Assembly (NCBI RefSeq): GCF_017301735.1 | Contig: NZ_CP071090.1 | Coordinates: forward strand, 12,755,001-12,819,000 | Length of the DNA: 64,000 bases | Direction: 5' to 3' | DNA from: Pyxidicoccus parkwaysis | GTDB taxonomy: Bacteria; Myxococcota; Myxococcia; Myxococcales; Myxococcaceae | Shown: piece after piece, positions 46,064 through 55,034 of the stretch | How positions within the stretch are numbered: the first letter of the stretch is position 1 | Layout: every line of letters begins with the position of its first letter | Position numbers and translations under genes: made by a program | The notes under the pieces: model-generated | The model's input: the letters and a program-made list of their open reading frames with translations, nothing else | The model's database searches: none | Told to the model about the DNA's origin: nothing

Positions 46064-46093
46064 CTGACAAGGCCTGGCCTGGGTGGCTTAGAG
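46064..46093 (+). promoter_or_regulatory. possible promoter of the TPR gene
   Basis: CTGACA, 18-bp spacer, TTAGAG ends 8 bp before the GTG start at 46102, which would give a near-leaderless message. The -10 match is poor. Confidence 0.25.
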
Positions 46094-46101
46094 TCACGCG
46101 G

Positions 46102-47352
46102 GTGAGTGCCTCCCAGGAACTGGAGCGCATCCGCCGGAAGGTGGAAGCGGGCGAGAGTCTCGGCGACGCGGAGTTGGACCTGCTGCGCGCGGAGGCCCGG
46201 CGCGCGTCCGGGCCCACGCTGCGGCTCGCGGTGGCCCACGCGCTCATCAACGCAGGCGCCGAGCGCGAGGCCCTGCCGCTGCTGGAGTCCCTGCGGCGCG
46301 ACTTCCCCCGCGACCTGCCCGTGCGCCTGGGACTCGCCCGCGCACTGCTGGGACTGGAGCGTCACGGCGACGCGGAAGCACTGCTGCGCAAGGTCCAGGC
46401 ACAGGAGCCAGATGACCCCGAGGTCCTCAAGGTGCTCGCGGTGCTCGGCCTGCGGCGCGGTGAGGCCGACAAGGCCCGCGCGTATGTCCGGGACGCGCTC
46501 GCCAGGGACCCCTTCGATGAGGAGGCCCGGCTGCTGAAGGAGGAGCTGGAGGCCGCCGACCTGCCGCCTCTGCCCACGCCTCGGGAGCAGGTGCTTCGTC
46601 CCGAGTTCACCACGGCGCTGACCGCCGCGCTGGCCCGGGCCCGGGTGACCTTCCGGCGGCAGGGGAAGGACCTGCTGGTGAAGCTCGCCTCGGGGGGCGT
46701 GGGGCGCGTGGACGTGGGCTCGCTCTATGCGGCGTGGTGTGAGTCACCGGGCACGGAGGGCCTCACCGCGCACGTGGATGCGCTGGCGGCGCGGCTGGCT
46801 GGGCTCTCCTCGGGACTGGGAACCTCGCTGGAGTCCGGGCTGCGCCCGGTGCTGCGCCCGGCGGACTTCGCGGCGCGGGCGGTGGGGGCGTTGCATCGTC
46901 CGGGCCCCGCGGGCCTGGAGGTCTTCTACGTGCTGGAGGACGCCGACTTCGTGCGCTACCTGCCCGAGTCCGCGCTGGCTCCCGCAAGGCTTACGGCCGA
47001 GGCGGTGGACGCAGCCGCCTGGCGCAACCTGGAGGCGAGCCCCGCGCCGGTGCAGCCCGTCCTCATCGACCAGGGAGAGGTGCGCCTCGCCGAAGCCTTC
47101 TCCGGACTGTGGGCCGTGGCGGCGGGAGACGGCCACGACGGCGCGCGCCTGCTCACCGCGTCGCAGCGGGAGCGGTTGTTCCAGGAAACAGGTGACGAAG
47201 CGTTGCGGGTGTCTCTGGGGCGAAGGGAATTGGCGCTCGTCTGTCGCGAGTCGGACGCCACCGCGTGTGAGGCGCTGGAGCGGCTGGTGCCCTCACCGGA
47301 CGGCATCCCCGGCGTCTTCCGCCTCACCACGGTGGGACTCAGCGCGCCTTGA
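46102..47352 (+). CDS. TPR-repeat protein with DUF1444-like C-terminal part
   Basis: 416 residues from GTG 46102 (the frame is open upstream to 45772, into the non-coding space of the defence genes). The N-terminal 150 residues carry tetratricopeptide-type repeats (ALINAGAEREALPLLESLRR, ALLGLERHGDAEALLRKVQA, AVLGLRRGEADKARAYVRDA). The rest resembles the DUF1444 layout: FTTALTAALARARVTFRRQG, LEVFYVLEDADFVRYLPESA, then ATACEALERLVPSP. There is no signal peptide. A cytoplasmic scaffold role is likely; no precise function can be given. It is divergent from the ATPase-HNH pair. Confidence 0.75.
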   Translation: MSASQELERIRRKVEAGESLGDAELDLLRAEARRASGPTLRLAVAHALINAGAEREALPLLESLRRDFPRDLPVRLGLARALLGLERHGDAEALLRKVQAQEPDDPEVLKVLAVLGLRRGEADKARAYVRDALARDPFDEEARLLKEELEAADLPPLPTPREQVLRPEFTTALTAALARARVTFRRQGKDLLVKLASGGVGRVDVGSLYAAWCESPGTEGLTAHVDALAARLAGLSSGLGTSLESGLRPVLRPADFAARAVGALHRPGPAGLEVFYVLEDADFVRYLPESALAPARLTAEAVDAAAWRNLEASPAPVQPVLIDQGEVRLAEAFSGLWAVAAGDGHDGARLLTASQRERLFQETGDEALRVSLGRRELALVCRESDATACEALERLVPSPDGIPGVFRLTTVGLSAP

Positions 47353-47445
47353 GTCACGGAGCATGGTCGGTACGCACCGCCTCGAGGTGACGCCGCTTCA
47401 GCAAGCGGATGGCCCCGTGGACGTGCTCCGCTCCGCTCTCCGAGG

Positions 47446-48060
47446 TCAACCCGCAGTGGCCGTGGGCAGGCTCTCCACGAAGAGCACCTCGCGGTAGCCC
47501 AGCGTGAGCAGCAGCGCCCGCAGCGAGCGCTCGGCGGAGTCCCGCGCGCGCTGGCGCAGGCGCGAATCGGCGCGCACCTCCTGCTCGAAGGCGAGGCGCG
47601 CCTTCTCCAGGAGCTGCGCCGTCTGCGCGCTGTCCAGGTTGGAGTCGATGACCTCCGTCTCACCGGGGCGCAGCTCCACCTTCACCTCCAGCGGCGGCAG
47701 CACCACGTACACGCGCGTGCCGGCCACCTGGAGGTGGGACGCGTCGATGCGCTGGAAGTCGAAGCCGAGGTGCGCGTCCGCGAAGACGATGGCGCGCCCG
47801 TGCTGGTTGCGAAGGGTGTACGCGGCCCAGGTGAGCACGTCCTTCCACAGCGTGTCGGTGGCCGGGGGCTCGGGGGTGAAGGCCACCTTCTTGTAGAGGG
47901 CGACGTCGAGCGTCTCCAGCCGGGCCACTTCGCGCATCTGCTGCACCACGGACGCCGTGTCCGGCTGCGACGGAGGCGGCGGGCGGAGGAACAGCCAGGC
48001 GCCTACCGCGCCAAGCGTGGCACCCAGGAAGACGGTGAGGACTCGCGAGAGGTGCGCCAT
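47446..48060 (-). CDS. DUF4230 family membrane-anchored protein
   Basis: 204 residues from ATG 48060. An N-terminal membrane anchor (VLTVFLGATLGAVGAWLFLR) is followed by the DUF4230 domain: EVARLETLDVALYKKVAFTP, then LEVKVELRPGETEVIDSNLD and a helical end (LLEKARLAFEQEVRADSRLR). These domains sit on the outside face of the membrane; the role is unknown. The start CATG is shared head to head with the possible ATG 48059 of the oxygenase gene, so that gene probably starts later. Confidence 0.78.
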   Translation of the reverse strand: MAHLSRVLTVFLGATLGAVGAWLFLRPPPPSQPDTASVVQQMREVARLETLDVALYKKVAFTPEPPATDTLWKDVLTWAAYTLRNQHGRAIVFADAHLGFDFQRIDASHLQVAGTRVYVVLPPLEVKVELRPGETEVIDSNLDSAQTAQLLEKARLAFEQEVRADSRLRQRARDSAERSLRALLLTLGYREVLFVESLPTATAG

Positions 48061-48106
48061 GGGAACAGTGTACCTCCTTCCCTGGAGAGGGCGTCTGGGG
48101 CACGGT

Positions 48107-48730
48107 GTGCGTGTGGAGGCGCCGAGGGTGGAGCTGACGGACGAAGAGGTCGAAGCATTGGGGACGCGCGGATATTTCATCCGGCCCGCGTTCCTCGGTG
48201 AGGCACGGGCTCGTGCGGCGAGGGACGAGGCCCTGTCCCGCGTGGAGTCCGGAGGAATGCGTCCCGCGGGCATCCGCCGTGGCGCGGAACACACGCGCGA
48301 CACGGCCGTGCGCGGAGACCTCATCGACTGGGTGTTGCCCCAGCCGGGCACGCCGCTCGGCGCGCTGTGGGAGTCCTTCCGCGAGCTGGGCGAGGCGCTG
48401 TCGTCGGGCGCATACCTCGGGCTCGGGCGCTTCGACCTGCAGCTCGCCTGCTATCCGGGCGGAGGGGCCCACTACGCGCGCCACCGCGACGCCTTCCCTG
48501 GCCAGTCCAACCGGAGGGCCACCGCCATCTGGTACGCCAACGCGGGCTGGGCGCCCGAGCACGGAGGCGTGCTGCGCCTGTACCCCGAGGACTCCGCGCC
48601 CGTGGACGTGGAGCCTTCATTGGACCGGCTGGTGGTGTTCCTCAGCGAGCGAATCGAGCACGAGGTGCTGCCCGCCTTCGCGCCGCGCCTCGCCCTCACC
48701 GCCTGGTACTACGGGCGCGACGCGGGCTGA
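48107..48730 (+). CDS. 2-oxoglutarate/Fe(II)-dependent oxygenase (prolyl 4-hydroxylase-like)
   Basis: 207 residues from GTG 48107; ATG 48059 would overlap the divergent DUF4230 start codon, and GTG 48107 has CTGGGG nearby. The double-stranded beta-helix core is visible with the iron ligands HRD (YARHRDAFPG) and distal His (SERIEHEVLPAF), and the 2-oxoglutarate Arg in PRLALTAWYYG. The family hydroxylates proline or small molecules. Near it, the XRE-cupin gene converges. The substrate is unknown. Confidence 0.87.
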   Translation: MRVEAPRVELTDEEVEALGTRGYFIRPAFLGEARARAARDEALSRVESGGMRPAGIRRGAEHTRDTAVRGDLIDWVLPQPGTPLGALWESFRELGEALSSGAYLGLGRFDLQLACYPGGGAHYARHRDAFPGQSNRRATAIWYANAGWAPEHGGVLRLYPEDSAPVDVEPSLDRLVVFLSERIEHEVLPAFAPRLALTAWYYGRDAG

Positions 48731-48744
48731 GCGCGGGCTCACGC

Positions 48745-49302
48745 TCAAATCATGGGCGTGAGGAGGACGACGGAGTAGCCCACCGCCGTCTTCGTCCCCG
48801 GGTTCTCGTAGGAGTGCTTCTGGTCGCCTCGGAACACGACGACGTCGCCGGGCTGGAGGTGGAAGCGCTCGCCGCTGGCGATGAGCAGCAATTCACCGGA
48901 CTCACAGGCGAGGTACTCACGGGTGCCGGGCGTGTGCGGCACGCCAGTGACGCGCACCTGGGCCGGTAGCTCGATGCGGTCGAACTCCATGCCGGGCAGC
49001 GGGTCGGGCAGCAGCTTGCGGAGCATGCCCGCGCCGCGCATGCGGACGGGGAGGCTGGCGCGAGGGTAGTGCCGGGCGCTCGCCCGGGGCTTCGAGATGA
49101 GCTCCTCCAAGGACACCTGGAGCGCGCCGGCCACGCGGTGCAGCACGGACAGCGTGGGGTTGGCCGCTCCCGACTCCAGGTGCGCCCAGGTGGCCCGAGG
49201 CACCCCCGCCAGCTTCGCGAGTTGTGCCTGCGTGGCGCCACGCGTCTCGCGCAGCGTGCGGATGTTGCGTGCCAGCCTGTCCGGCAGGTCCTCGTCGTTC
49301 AT
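48745..49302 (-). CDS. XRE-cupin transcriptional regulator
   Basis: 185 residues from ATG 49302. The N-terminal HTH (NIRTLRETRGATQAQLAKLA, then RATWAHLESGAANPTLSVLH) is fused to a C-terminal cupin (TREYLACESGELLLIASGER, then LQPGDVVVFRGDQKHSYENP). Such regulators sense a small ligand in the cupin and bind near their own promoter. An inverted repeat TTGGCA-ATC-TGCCAA starts 4 bp before its start, supporting autorepression and control of the divergent SDR-queA operon. The gene is convergent with the oxygenase gene. Confidence 0.9.
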   Translation of the reverse strand: MNDEDLPDRLARNIRTLRETRGATQAQLAKLAGVPRATWAHLESGAANPTLSVLHRVAGALQVSLEELISKPRASARHYPRASLPVRMRGAGMLRKLLPDPLPGMEFDRIELPAQVRVTGVPHTPGTREYLACESGELLLIASGERFHLQPGDVVVFRGDQKHSYENPGTKTAVGYSVVLLTPMI

Positions 49303-49305
49303 GGA

Positions 49306-49350
49306 TTGGCAATCTGCCAAGACGTTGTCCGCCGCACCAATACTTTGGCA
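49306..49350. promoter_or_regulatory. candidate XRE-cupin operator: TTGGCA-N3-TGCCAA plus half-site
   Basis: TTGGCA (49306-49311), ATC, TGCCAA (49315-49320) is a perfect inverted repeat touching the regulator start; a further TTGGCA half-site lies at 49345-49350, between the regulator and the divergent SDR gene. Confidence 0.5.
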
Positions 49351-49387
49351 GCGGCCGTGTATCCCTCCAGGCAAGGAGGACATACGC

Positions 49388-50116
49388 ATGAAGCTGGTCG
49401 GAAAGGCCGTACTGGTGACGGGGGCGAGCCGGGGGCTGGGCCAGGCGCTGATGGCCACGTTCGCCCGCCGGGGTGCCCGGGTGGTGGGCGTGGCGCGGCA
49501 TGCCGGGGAGATGGAGGCCGCCGCCGCGCCGCTGCGCGCGGAGGGCCTGGAGGTACACGCGCTCGCGTACGACGTGGGGGACAAGGAGTCCATCCACCCG
49601 CTGGTCGGCGCGGCCACCGCGCTGGTGGGCCCCATCGACGTGCTGGTGCACAACGCGAGCACGCTGGGCCCCACGCCGTTGCAGGTGCTGCTGGATACCG
49701 CGTGCGAGGACCTGCAGCGCGTGCTGGAGGTCAACGTGGTGGGCCCGTTCCGGCTCACCAAGGCGGTGGCGGGCAGCATGGTGGTGCGGGGGCAGGGGCT
49801 GGTGCTGAACATCACCTCGGACGCGGCGGTGTCCGCGTATCCGCGCTGGGGCGCGTACAGCGTGTCGAAGGTGGCGCTGGAGCACCTGGGCCGCATCTGG
49901 GCCGCGGAATTGGAGGGCACCGGCGTGGGCTTCCTCAACGTGGACCCGGGGGAGATGGACACACGGATGTACCGCGACGCGGTGCCGGGCGCGGACTACT
50001 CGGCGCTCGGCAGGCCGGAGGCGGTGGCCGCGCGCATCGTCACGCTGGTGGAGAAGCGGGCGGAGTCGCTGCCCTCGGGCTCCCGCCTGGAGGCGGCGAA
50101 GCTGGAGGCCGCATGA
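49388..50116 (+). CDS. short-chain dehydrogenase/reductase
   Basis: 242 residues from ATG 49388, with AAGGAGG 8 nt upstream. SDR signatures: cofactor loop TGASRGLGQA, VHNASTLGP, catalytic Ser in LNITSDAAVS and YSVSK (Tyr-x3-Lys). It probably reduces a ketone or oxidises an alcohol with NAD(P). The final A of its TGA stop belongs to the ATGA overlap with queA, so both form an operon. The divergent XRE-cupin gene is the likely regulator. The substrate cannot be told. Confidence 0.9.
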   Translation: MKLVGKAVLVTGASRGLGQALMATFARRGARVVGVARHAGEMEAAAAPLRAEGLEVHALAYDVGDKESIHPLVGAATALVGPIDVLVHNASTLGPTPLQVLLDTACEDLQRVLEVNVVGPFRLTKAVAGSMVVRGQGLVLNITSDAAVSAYPRWGAYSVSKVALEHLGRIWAAELEGTGVGFLNVDPGEMDTRMYRDAVPGADYSALGRPEAVAARIVTLVEKRAESLPSGSRLEAAKLEAA

Positions 50117-51138
50117 AGCCCGCGCGCTGGCCCAACGAGCGCCCCGAGACGGGACGCCTGCTCCACGTGGAGCCTCGCGCGGGCCGCTTCTCCGACGCGC
50201 ACGTGGCGGACCTGCCGCAGCTCCTGCGCGAGGGAGACCTGCTGGTGCTCAACGACGCCGCCACGCTGCCCGCCTCCCTCTCCGGACGCACCGAGACGGG
50301 AGAGCGCATCGAATTGAGGCTGCTGTCGCGAGAGCCGGACGGCACCTGGACGGCGGTGCTCTTCGGCGCGGGCGACTGGCGCAAGCGCACCGAGGACCGG
50401 CCCTCTCCGCCGGTGCTCCCCGTGGGCACGCGCTTCGTCGTGGGCGGGCTGCACACTCGGGTGGTGGAGGTGCTGCCTCCGTCCCCGAGGCTTTTGCGCG
50501 TGGCCTTCGACGAGCAGGGCGCGGCGCTGTGGACGGCGCTGTACCGGGGCGGGCGTCCGGTGCAGTACGCGTACACGGGAGGGCCGCTGGCGCTGTGGCA
50601 CGTGCAGACGGTGTACGGCGCGCGCCCCTGGGCCGTGGAGGCTCCGTCCGCGGGCCTGCCCCTCACGGGAAGCCTGCTGCTCGCGCTGCGCCGGCGCGGC
50701 GTGCGGCTGGCCACGTTGACTCACGCCGCGGGGCTGTCCTCCACGGGAGACGAAGCACTGGACGCGGCGCTGCCCCGTCCCGAGCGCTCGGACATTCCCG
50801 CCACCACGGTGGAGGCGGTGGAGCGCACCCGCGCCGGGGGCGGACGTGTGGTGGCCGTGGGCACCACCGTGGTGCGCGCCCTGGAGGGCCGCACGGCGCA
50901 GCACGGAGGGAAGTTGATTCCGGGAGAGGGGACGACGGACCTGCTGCTGGGCCCGGGCTACGTCCCGCGCGTGGTGCACGGGCTGCTCACCGGCGTGCAC
51001 GAACCGGGCAGCAGCCACCATGCGCTGCTCCAGTCCTTCGCGCCGCTGCCGCTGCTCAAGGAAGCGGCCGCCCACGCGGAGGCGGCCGGGTACCTGGGGC
51101 ACGAGTTCGGCGACTCGTGCCTCGTGCTGGACGCGTGA
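50113..51138 (+). CDS. queA: S-adenosylmethionine:tRNA ribosyltransferase-isomerase QueA
   Basis: 341 residues, slightly short of the usual 345-360. It has the QueA layout: DAHVADLPQLLREGDLLVLN, the ELRLLSREPDGTWTAVLFGA stretch, then LTHAAGLSSTGDEAL, RAGGGRVVAVGTTVVRALEG, DLLLGPGYVPRVVHGLLTGV, and HALLQSFAPLPLL. QueA transfers the ribosyl part of SAM to 7-aminomethyl-7-deazaguanine in tRNA to give epoxyqueuosine. It overlaps the SDR stop by 4 bp. Sequence is divergent from E. coli QueA in the N-terminal part, so the function is likely but not beyond doubt. QueF is also in the window. Confidence 0.85.
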   Translation: MKPARWPNERPETGRLLHVEPRAGRFSDAHVADLPQLLREGDLLVLNDAATLPASLSGRTETGERIELRLLSREPDGTWTAVLFGAGDWRKRTEDRPSPPVLPVGTRFVVGGLHTRVVEVLPPSPRLLRVAFDEQGAALWTALYRGGRPVQYAYTGGPLALWHVQTVYGARPWAVEAPSAGLPLTGSLLLALRRRGVRLATLTHAAGLSSTGDEALDAALPRPERSDIPATTVEAVERTRAGGGRVVAVGTTVVRALEGRTAQHGGKLIPGEGTTDLLLGPGYVPRVVHGLLTGVHEPGSSHHALLQSFAPLPLLKEAAAHAEAAGYLGHEFGDSCLVLDA

Positions 51139-51144
51139 GGGCCG

Positions 51145-52365
51145 TCACTGAATCTGCGCCGGCTCCAGCTCCACCTTCACCCAGCCCGGCTTGCGCAGGT
51201 CGAAGTTGCGGTACGCGTCGATGGCGCTGCCCATGGGCTCCACGTGCGAGAGGATGGCCGTGGGGTCCACCACGCCGGTGCGCACGAACTCCAGCAGCCG
51301 GGGGATGTACTTGCGGTGGTTGCAGTTGCCCATCTTCAGCGTGAGGTTCTTGTTCATCGCCATGCCGATGGGGAACGTCCGCATCTGCTGCGGGTAGACG
51401 CCGATGATGGACAGCGTGCCCGCCTTCGCCAGCGCGTCCACCGCCCACAGCAGCGCCTGCGCGGGGGCATCTCCGGGCACCCAGTTGTTGCCGTCCGGGT
51501 TCGTCTTCGGAGCAGCCTCCTTCACCTCGCGTTTGAATTCGGCCTTCTCGGCCCGGGCGTTCTTCTCCGCGGGGCCGTGGTGCGCATGCATGGAGTCCAC
51601 GCCCACCGCGTCGATGGCTCGGTCCACGCCGATGCCCTTGGTGAGGCGCTTGAGCGTCTCGACGGGGTCCTCCTGGTCGAAGTTGATGACCTCGGCGCCC
51701 TGCGCGCGGGCCAGGTCCAGCCTGTCTTCATGGCAGTCGATGGCGAAGACGCGGCCGGCGCCCAGCAGCTTCGCGCTGACGATGGCGAACAGGCCCACCG
51801 GGCCGCAGCCGAACACCGCCACGGTGTCACCCTGCTTGATTTCCGCCAGCTCGGCGCCGAAGTAGCCGGTGGGGAAGATGTCGGAGATGAGGATGGCCTG
51901 CTCGTCGGTGACGCCCTCGGGAATCTTCACCATGCCCACGTGGGCGAAGGGCACGCGCACCTTCTCCGCCTGCATGCCGTGGAATGGGCCCGTCGGCGCC
52001 GGGCCTCCGAAGAAGGCCGTGCCCGCGGCGGGCCCGTTGGGATTCGCGTCGTTGCACTGCGCGTAGTAGCCGGAGCGGCAGTACGAGCAGTTGCCACAGG
52101 CAATGGTGGAGCAGATGACGACGCGGTCGCCCACGTTGAAGTTGCGCACGTCGTCGCCGAGCGACTCGACATAGCCCACGCCCTCGTGGCCGAGGATGGT
52201 GCCCGGCTTCATGCCCGGCATGGTGCCGCGAATCATGTGGAGGTCCGTGCCGCAGATGGCGCTGGCGCTCAGCCGGACGACGGCGTCCGTCGGCTTCTCG
52301 ATGCTCGGCTCCTCCACCTCGTCGAGCCGGATGTCCCCAATCCCATGGAATACGACAGCCTTCAT
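51145..52365 (-). CDS. zinc-dependent alcohol/formaldehyde dehydrogenase
   Basis: 406 residues from ATG 52365. Medium-chain dehydrogenase signatures: zinc site ICGTDLHMIRG and GHEGVGYVESLGD, structural zinc Cys cluster (CGNCSYCRSGYYAQC), NAD-binding VAVFGCGPVGLFAI. An insertion between the two halves (SMHAHHGPAEKNARAEKAEF) is typical of the glutathione-independent formaldehyde dehydrogenase/threonine-like branch. The substrate is probably an alcohol or aldehyde. It is convergent with queA, 6 bp apart. Confidence 0.9.
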   Translation of the reverse strand: MKAVVFHGIGDIRLDEVEEPSIEKPTDAVVRLSASAICGTDLHMIRGTMPGMKPGTILGHEGVGYVESLGDDVRNFNVGDRVVICSTIACGNCSYCRSGYYAQCNDANPNGPAAGTAFFGGPAPTGPFHGMQAEKVRVPFAHVGMVKIPEGVTDEQAILISDIFPTGYFGAELAEIKQGDTVAVFGCGPVGLFAIVSAKLLGAGRVFAIDCHEDRLDLARAQGAEVINFDQEDPVETLKRLTKGIGVDRAIDAVGVDSMHAHHGPAEKNARAEKAEFKREVKEAAPKTNPDGNNWVPGDAPAQALLWAVDALAKAGTLSIIGVYPQQMRTFPIGMAMNKNLTLKMGNCNHRKYIPRLLEFVRTGVVDPTAILSHVEPMGSAIDAYRNFDLRKPGWVKVELEPAQIQ

Positions 52366-52519
52366 CGCGCGCGCTCCTGCCCCTTGGCGGGGCCCATGTG
52401 CCCAGGTGGACGGGCGCCGCATGAGGACGGACCCGTGCGCCTTGGAAGTGGGCATCACCCGGGGTGGGAGCAAAGCTCGCGCCGCCTCCTCTTCCGGACA
52501 GCGGCCGGGCGGACGGGCG

Positions 52520-54034
52520 CTAGCGCGAGCCCGTGTGGTGGACGTGGAACGACAGCCGCTTGCCGAAGACGCGGCGGAAGTTCACCACCTCGTGCTCCAC
52601 GTTCCACAACTCCAGGTCCACCGGGTGGCGCGTGTGCAGGTGCAGCGCCACGCCTTCCCGGCCGTTCGTCACCTTGAAGTCCTTGATGGGCTGGTGGTGG
52701 CTCAAGTCCAGCGAGTTGGCCACGCGCAGCAGCGTGGCCAGCTTGCGCACGACGCGGACCTCCGTCGGGTTGAGGCCATCCATGCCGGAGTGCGCCGGGT
52801 CCGGCGGGCTGCGGCGGTGGTAGCGGGCGATGCGGGCCACGAGCTCGCGCTCGCGGTCGGCGAGGCCGGGGATGTCCGCGTTCCGGATGAGGTAGTACGT
52901 GTGCTTGTGGTGGCGCTCGTAGCTGACGGCGTGGCCGACGTCGTGCAGCAGCGCGGCGACCTCCAGGTAGGGGCGCACGGACAGCGGCAGTTGGTGCAGG
53001 GCGGCGAGCCCGTCGAAGAGGGCGAGGGAGAGGCGGGAGACCTGGCGTGCGTGCTTCTCGTCGAAGAAGAAGCGCTGGCCCATGACGATGGCGGCATCGG
53101 CGAGGCTGTGGTCCTCGCGGTGCTCGTCCTGGCGGTAGAGCAGGTCCACGAGGATGCCGTCGCGCAGGCCGCGGTTGACGACGCTGACGGACTCGACGCC
53201 GAGGTGGCGGGCCACGGCCTCGAGGATGACGGCGCCGGAGACGATGATGTCCGCGCGCTTGGGGTCGAAGCGCTTGCGGCGGCGGTCCGGGGCCATGTCC
53301 GCGAGCGTGTCCACGGCGTGGGTGAGCTGGCGCACGGTGGCGTTGCCGCTGTTCTCGCTGGCGGCGAAGGACACCACGGCGTTGATGGTGCCGGACGAGC
53401 CGAGGGCGACGCGGGGCAGGGGAGGCAGGGACTCGGGGAGCGTCTTGCGGAGGGCCTCGTAGACGAAGCTGCGCATGAGGCGGAGCTGCTTGGCGGTGAC
53501 GGTGCCGGAGGCGTCGAAGACCTCGGTGAGGCGCACGGAGCCGAGCGCGAGGCTCCAGAGATTGTCGGGCTTCTCGCCCACGGCGGTGGCGACCTCGGTG
53601 CTGCCGCCGCCGATGTCGATGAGGAGGGAGCGCGAGCCGGGCGGCTTGCGGTGGAGCACGCCGAGGCAGATGAGGCGGGCCTCCTCCTTGCCGCTGACGA
53701 CCTCGAGGTTGAGTCCGGCTTCTTCACGGACGCGGCGGACGATGTCGCTGCTGTTGCGGGCCTCGCGCAGGGCGCTGGTGGCGACGGCGCGCACGTGGGC
53801 CTTGTGGCGGCGGCAGAGGGCGGCGTAGCGGCGCAGGGTGGAGAGCAGACGCTCGGCCGTCTGTTCCGGCATGGTGCCGGTGGCGAAGACGCCCTCGCCG
53901 GGGCGGATGGGGTCTCGCTCCTGGTGCAGCGTCTCGAGCGAGCCATCGGCGTCGGGGCGCGCCAGCTCCAGGCGCACGGCATTGGTGCCCACGTCGATGG
54001 CGGCGAGAACAGGCTGGAGGGTCGGAGTGGGCAT
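52520..54034 (-). CDS. Ppx/GppA exopolyphosphatase/guanosine pentaphosphatase
   Basis: 504 residues. The N-terminal actin-like domain shows phosphate 1 (AAIDVGTNAVRLEL) and phosphate 2 (LLIDIGGGSTEVA) motifs and GSSGTINAV; the C-terminal HD-type domain shows LLHDVGHAVSYERHHKHTYY. The enzymes hydrolyse polyphosphate or pppGpp; sequence alone does not choose between them. ATG 54034 gives a standard length. Located upstream of the alcohol dehydrogenase gene on the same strand, 154 bp away. Confidence 0.93.
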   Translation of the reverse strand: MPTPTLQPVLAAIDVGTNAVRLELARPDADGSLETLHQERDPIRPGEGVFATGTMPEQTAERLLSTLRRYAALCRRHKAHVRAVATSALREARNSSDIVRRVREEAGLNLEVVSGKEEARLICLGVLHRKPPGSRSLLIDIGGGSTEVATAVGEKPDNLWSLALGSVRLTEVFDASGTVTAKQLRLMRSFVYEALRKTLPESLPPLPRVALGSSGTINAVVSFAASENSGNATVRQLTHAVDTLADMAPDRRRKRFDPKRADIIVSGAVILEAVARHLGVESVSVVNRGLRDGILVDLLYRQDEHREDHSLADAAIVMGQRFFFDEKHARQVSRLSLALFDGLAALHQLPLSVRPYLEVAALLHDVGHAVSYERHHKHTYYLIRNADIPGLADRERELVARIARYHRRSPPDPAHSGMDGLNPTEVRVVRKLATLLRVANSLDLSHHQPIKDFKVTNGREGVALHLHTRHPVDLELWNVEHEVVNFRRVFGKRLSFHVHHTGSR

Positions 54035-54122
54035 GTCGTGCCATCGAGTGTAGGGCGCGACGGCACGTCACGCAGCGGGAACCTCACCGGGCACTCTGTG
54101 ACACCTGCGTGGCGGGAGTGTT

Positions 54123-55034
54123 TCAGTCCAGGAAACGGCGCTCCCAGCGGCGGGCCAGGTCGGGGTCCAGGCGCAGGGCGCTCCTGCCTTCACCCCAGAA
54201 CGTCCATGGCTCCAGGATGCGAGCCAGCTCCCGGTAGGCAGGCAGGTCCTTGCCCTGTTCCGTGTCTCCGGCCTCAGGCCAGGGGCCCAGCGTGACGACG
54301 GCCCGGTCTCCCTCCAGTTCCTGAACGGTGGTTCCAGGAGTGTGAAGACGGGAGCGCAGCCCTGCGGCTCCGCCCAGCTCACCGAGCACGGGTTGGCCCA
54401 GGAAGGTGAGCCAAGAAGGGCTGCGCACGCGTGTGCCGAGGCTCATTGAAATCGAGCTCAGATTGAGCACGTCCATGCCGGGATAGCGAAAACAGTATTT
54501 GGAAACCTCACGTGATACGCCCAGGAGGTATGTCTGACAGTTGAATGCGAGCCCCGCGTTTCCGGACGAAAAGGGGAGGGGGGCGGCAAGTGCGAGCACC
54601 AATTCGCGCACCCAGGAGGGGCCGCGTTCCTCCAGGAGCTCAGAGGGCAACCAATACGAAACACTACATACCTCGTCCGGATAGTTGTGGACGGAGGGGT
54701 CATTCTTCGTTCGCCCCTGGTAGTCGAAGCGGTAGCGCTTCTCGCGACTGGCCGCTTCTGCCAGATGGATGTTGGCGTAGCGAGGGTACAGGAGCTTGCG
54801 GCGGGTCTCTTCCCAGCCGGCATCGTCGAGTGGCTGCCAGTCTCCCTCATCGTCCGTGTACGAATCGAATGCGGAGGGACCCAATGCGCGCAGATATACC
54901 TCCAACGAGCGCATGACTTGCAGAGCGACTTCTGGATGGGGCTGCCTCATATAGAAGCTGATGCTCAGCCCGTCCCGGATCAGGAGAGTTCCGCTCTGCG
55001 CGTGGATGCGAATCCTGGGATGGTGTTCGCTCAT
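54123..55034 (-). CDS. DUF3396 (type VI immunity-like) protein, probable immunity partner
   Basis: 303 residues. The segments LLIRDGLSISFYMRQPHPEV, DEVCSVSYWLPSELLEERGP and FCFR-like YCFRYPGMDVLNLSSISMSL fit the DUF3396 family, annotated as type VI immunity proteins in Proteobacteria and abundant in Myxococcus. It starts with ATG 55034, overlapping the upstream lipoprotein stop by 4 bp, so the pair is expressed together, as for toxin and antidote. There is no signal peptide, so it acts in the cytoplasm. GC is only 48% in 54481-54540, pointing to transfer. Confidence 0.83.
   Translation of the reverse strand: MSEHHPRIRIHAQSGTLLIRDGLSISFYMRQPHPEVALQVMRSLEVYLRALGPSAFDSYTDDEGDWQPLDDAGWEETRRKLLYPRYANIHLAEAASREKRYRFDYQGRTKNDPSVHNYPDEVCSVSYWLPSELLEERGPSWVRELVLALAAPLPFSSGNAGLAFNCQTYLLGVSREVSKYCFRYPGMDVLNLSSISMSLGTRVRSPSWLTFLGQPVLGELGGAAGLRSRLHTPGTTVQELEGDRAVVTLGPWPEAGDTEQGKDLPAYRELARILEPWTFWGEGRSALRLDPDLARRWERRFLD

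Noticed and set aside
43709-46101. Retron or Gabija identity for the ATPase-HNH locus
   Set aside because: No reverse transcriptase, no TOPRIM domain and no UvrD-type helicase gene is present beside the ATPase.
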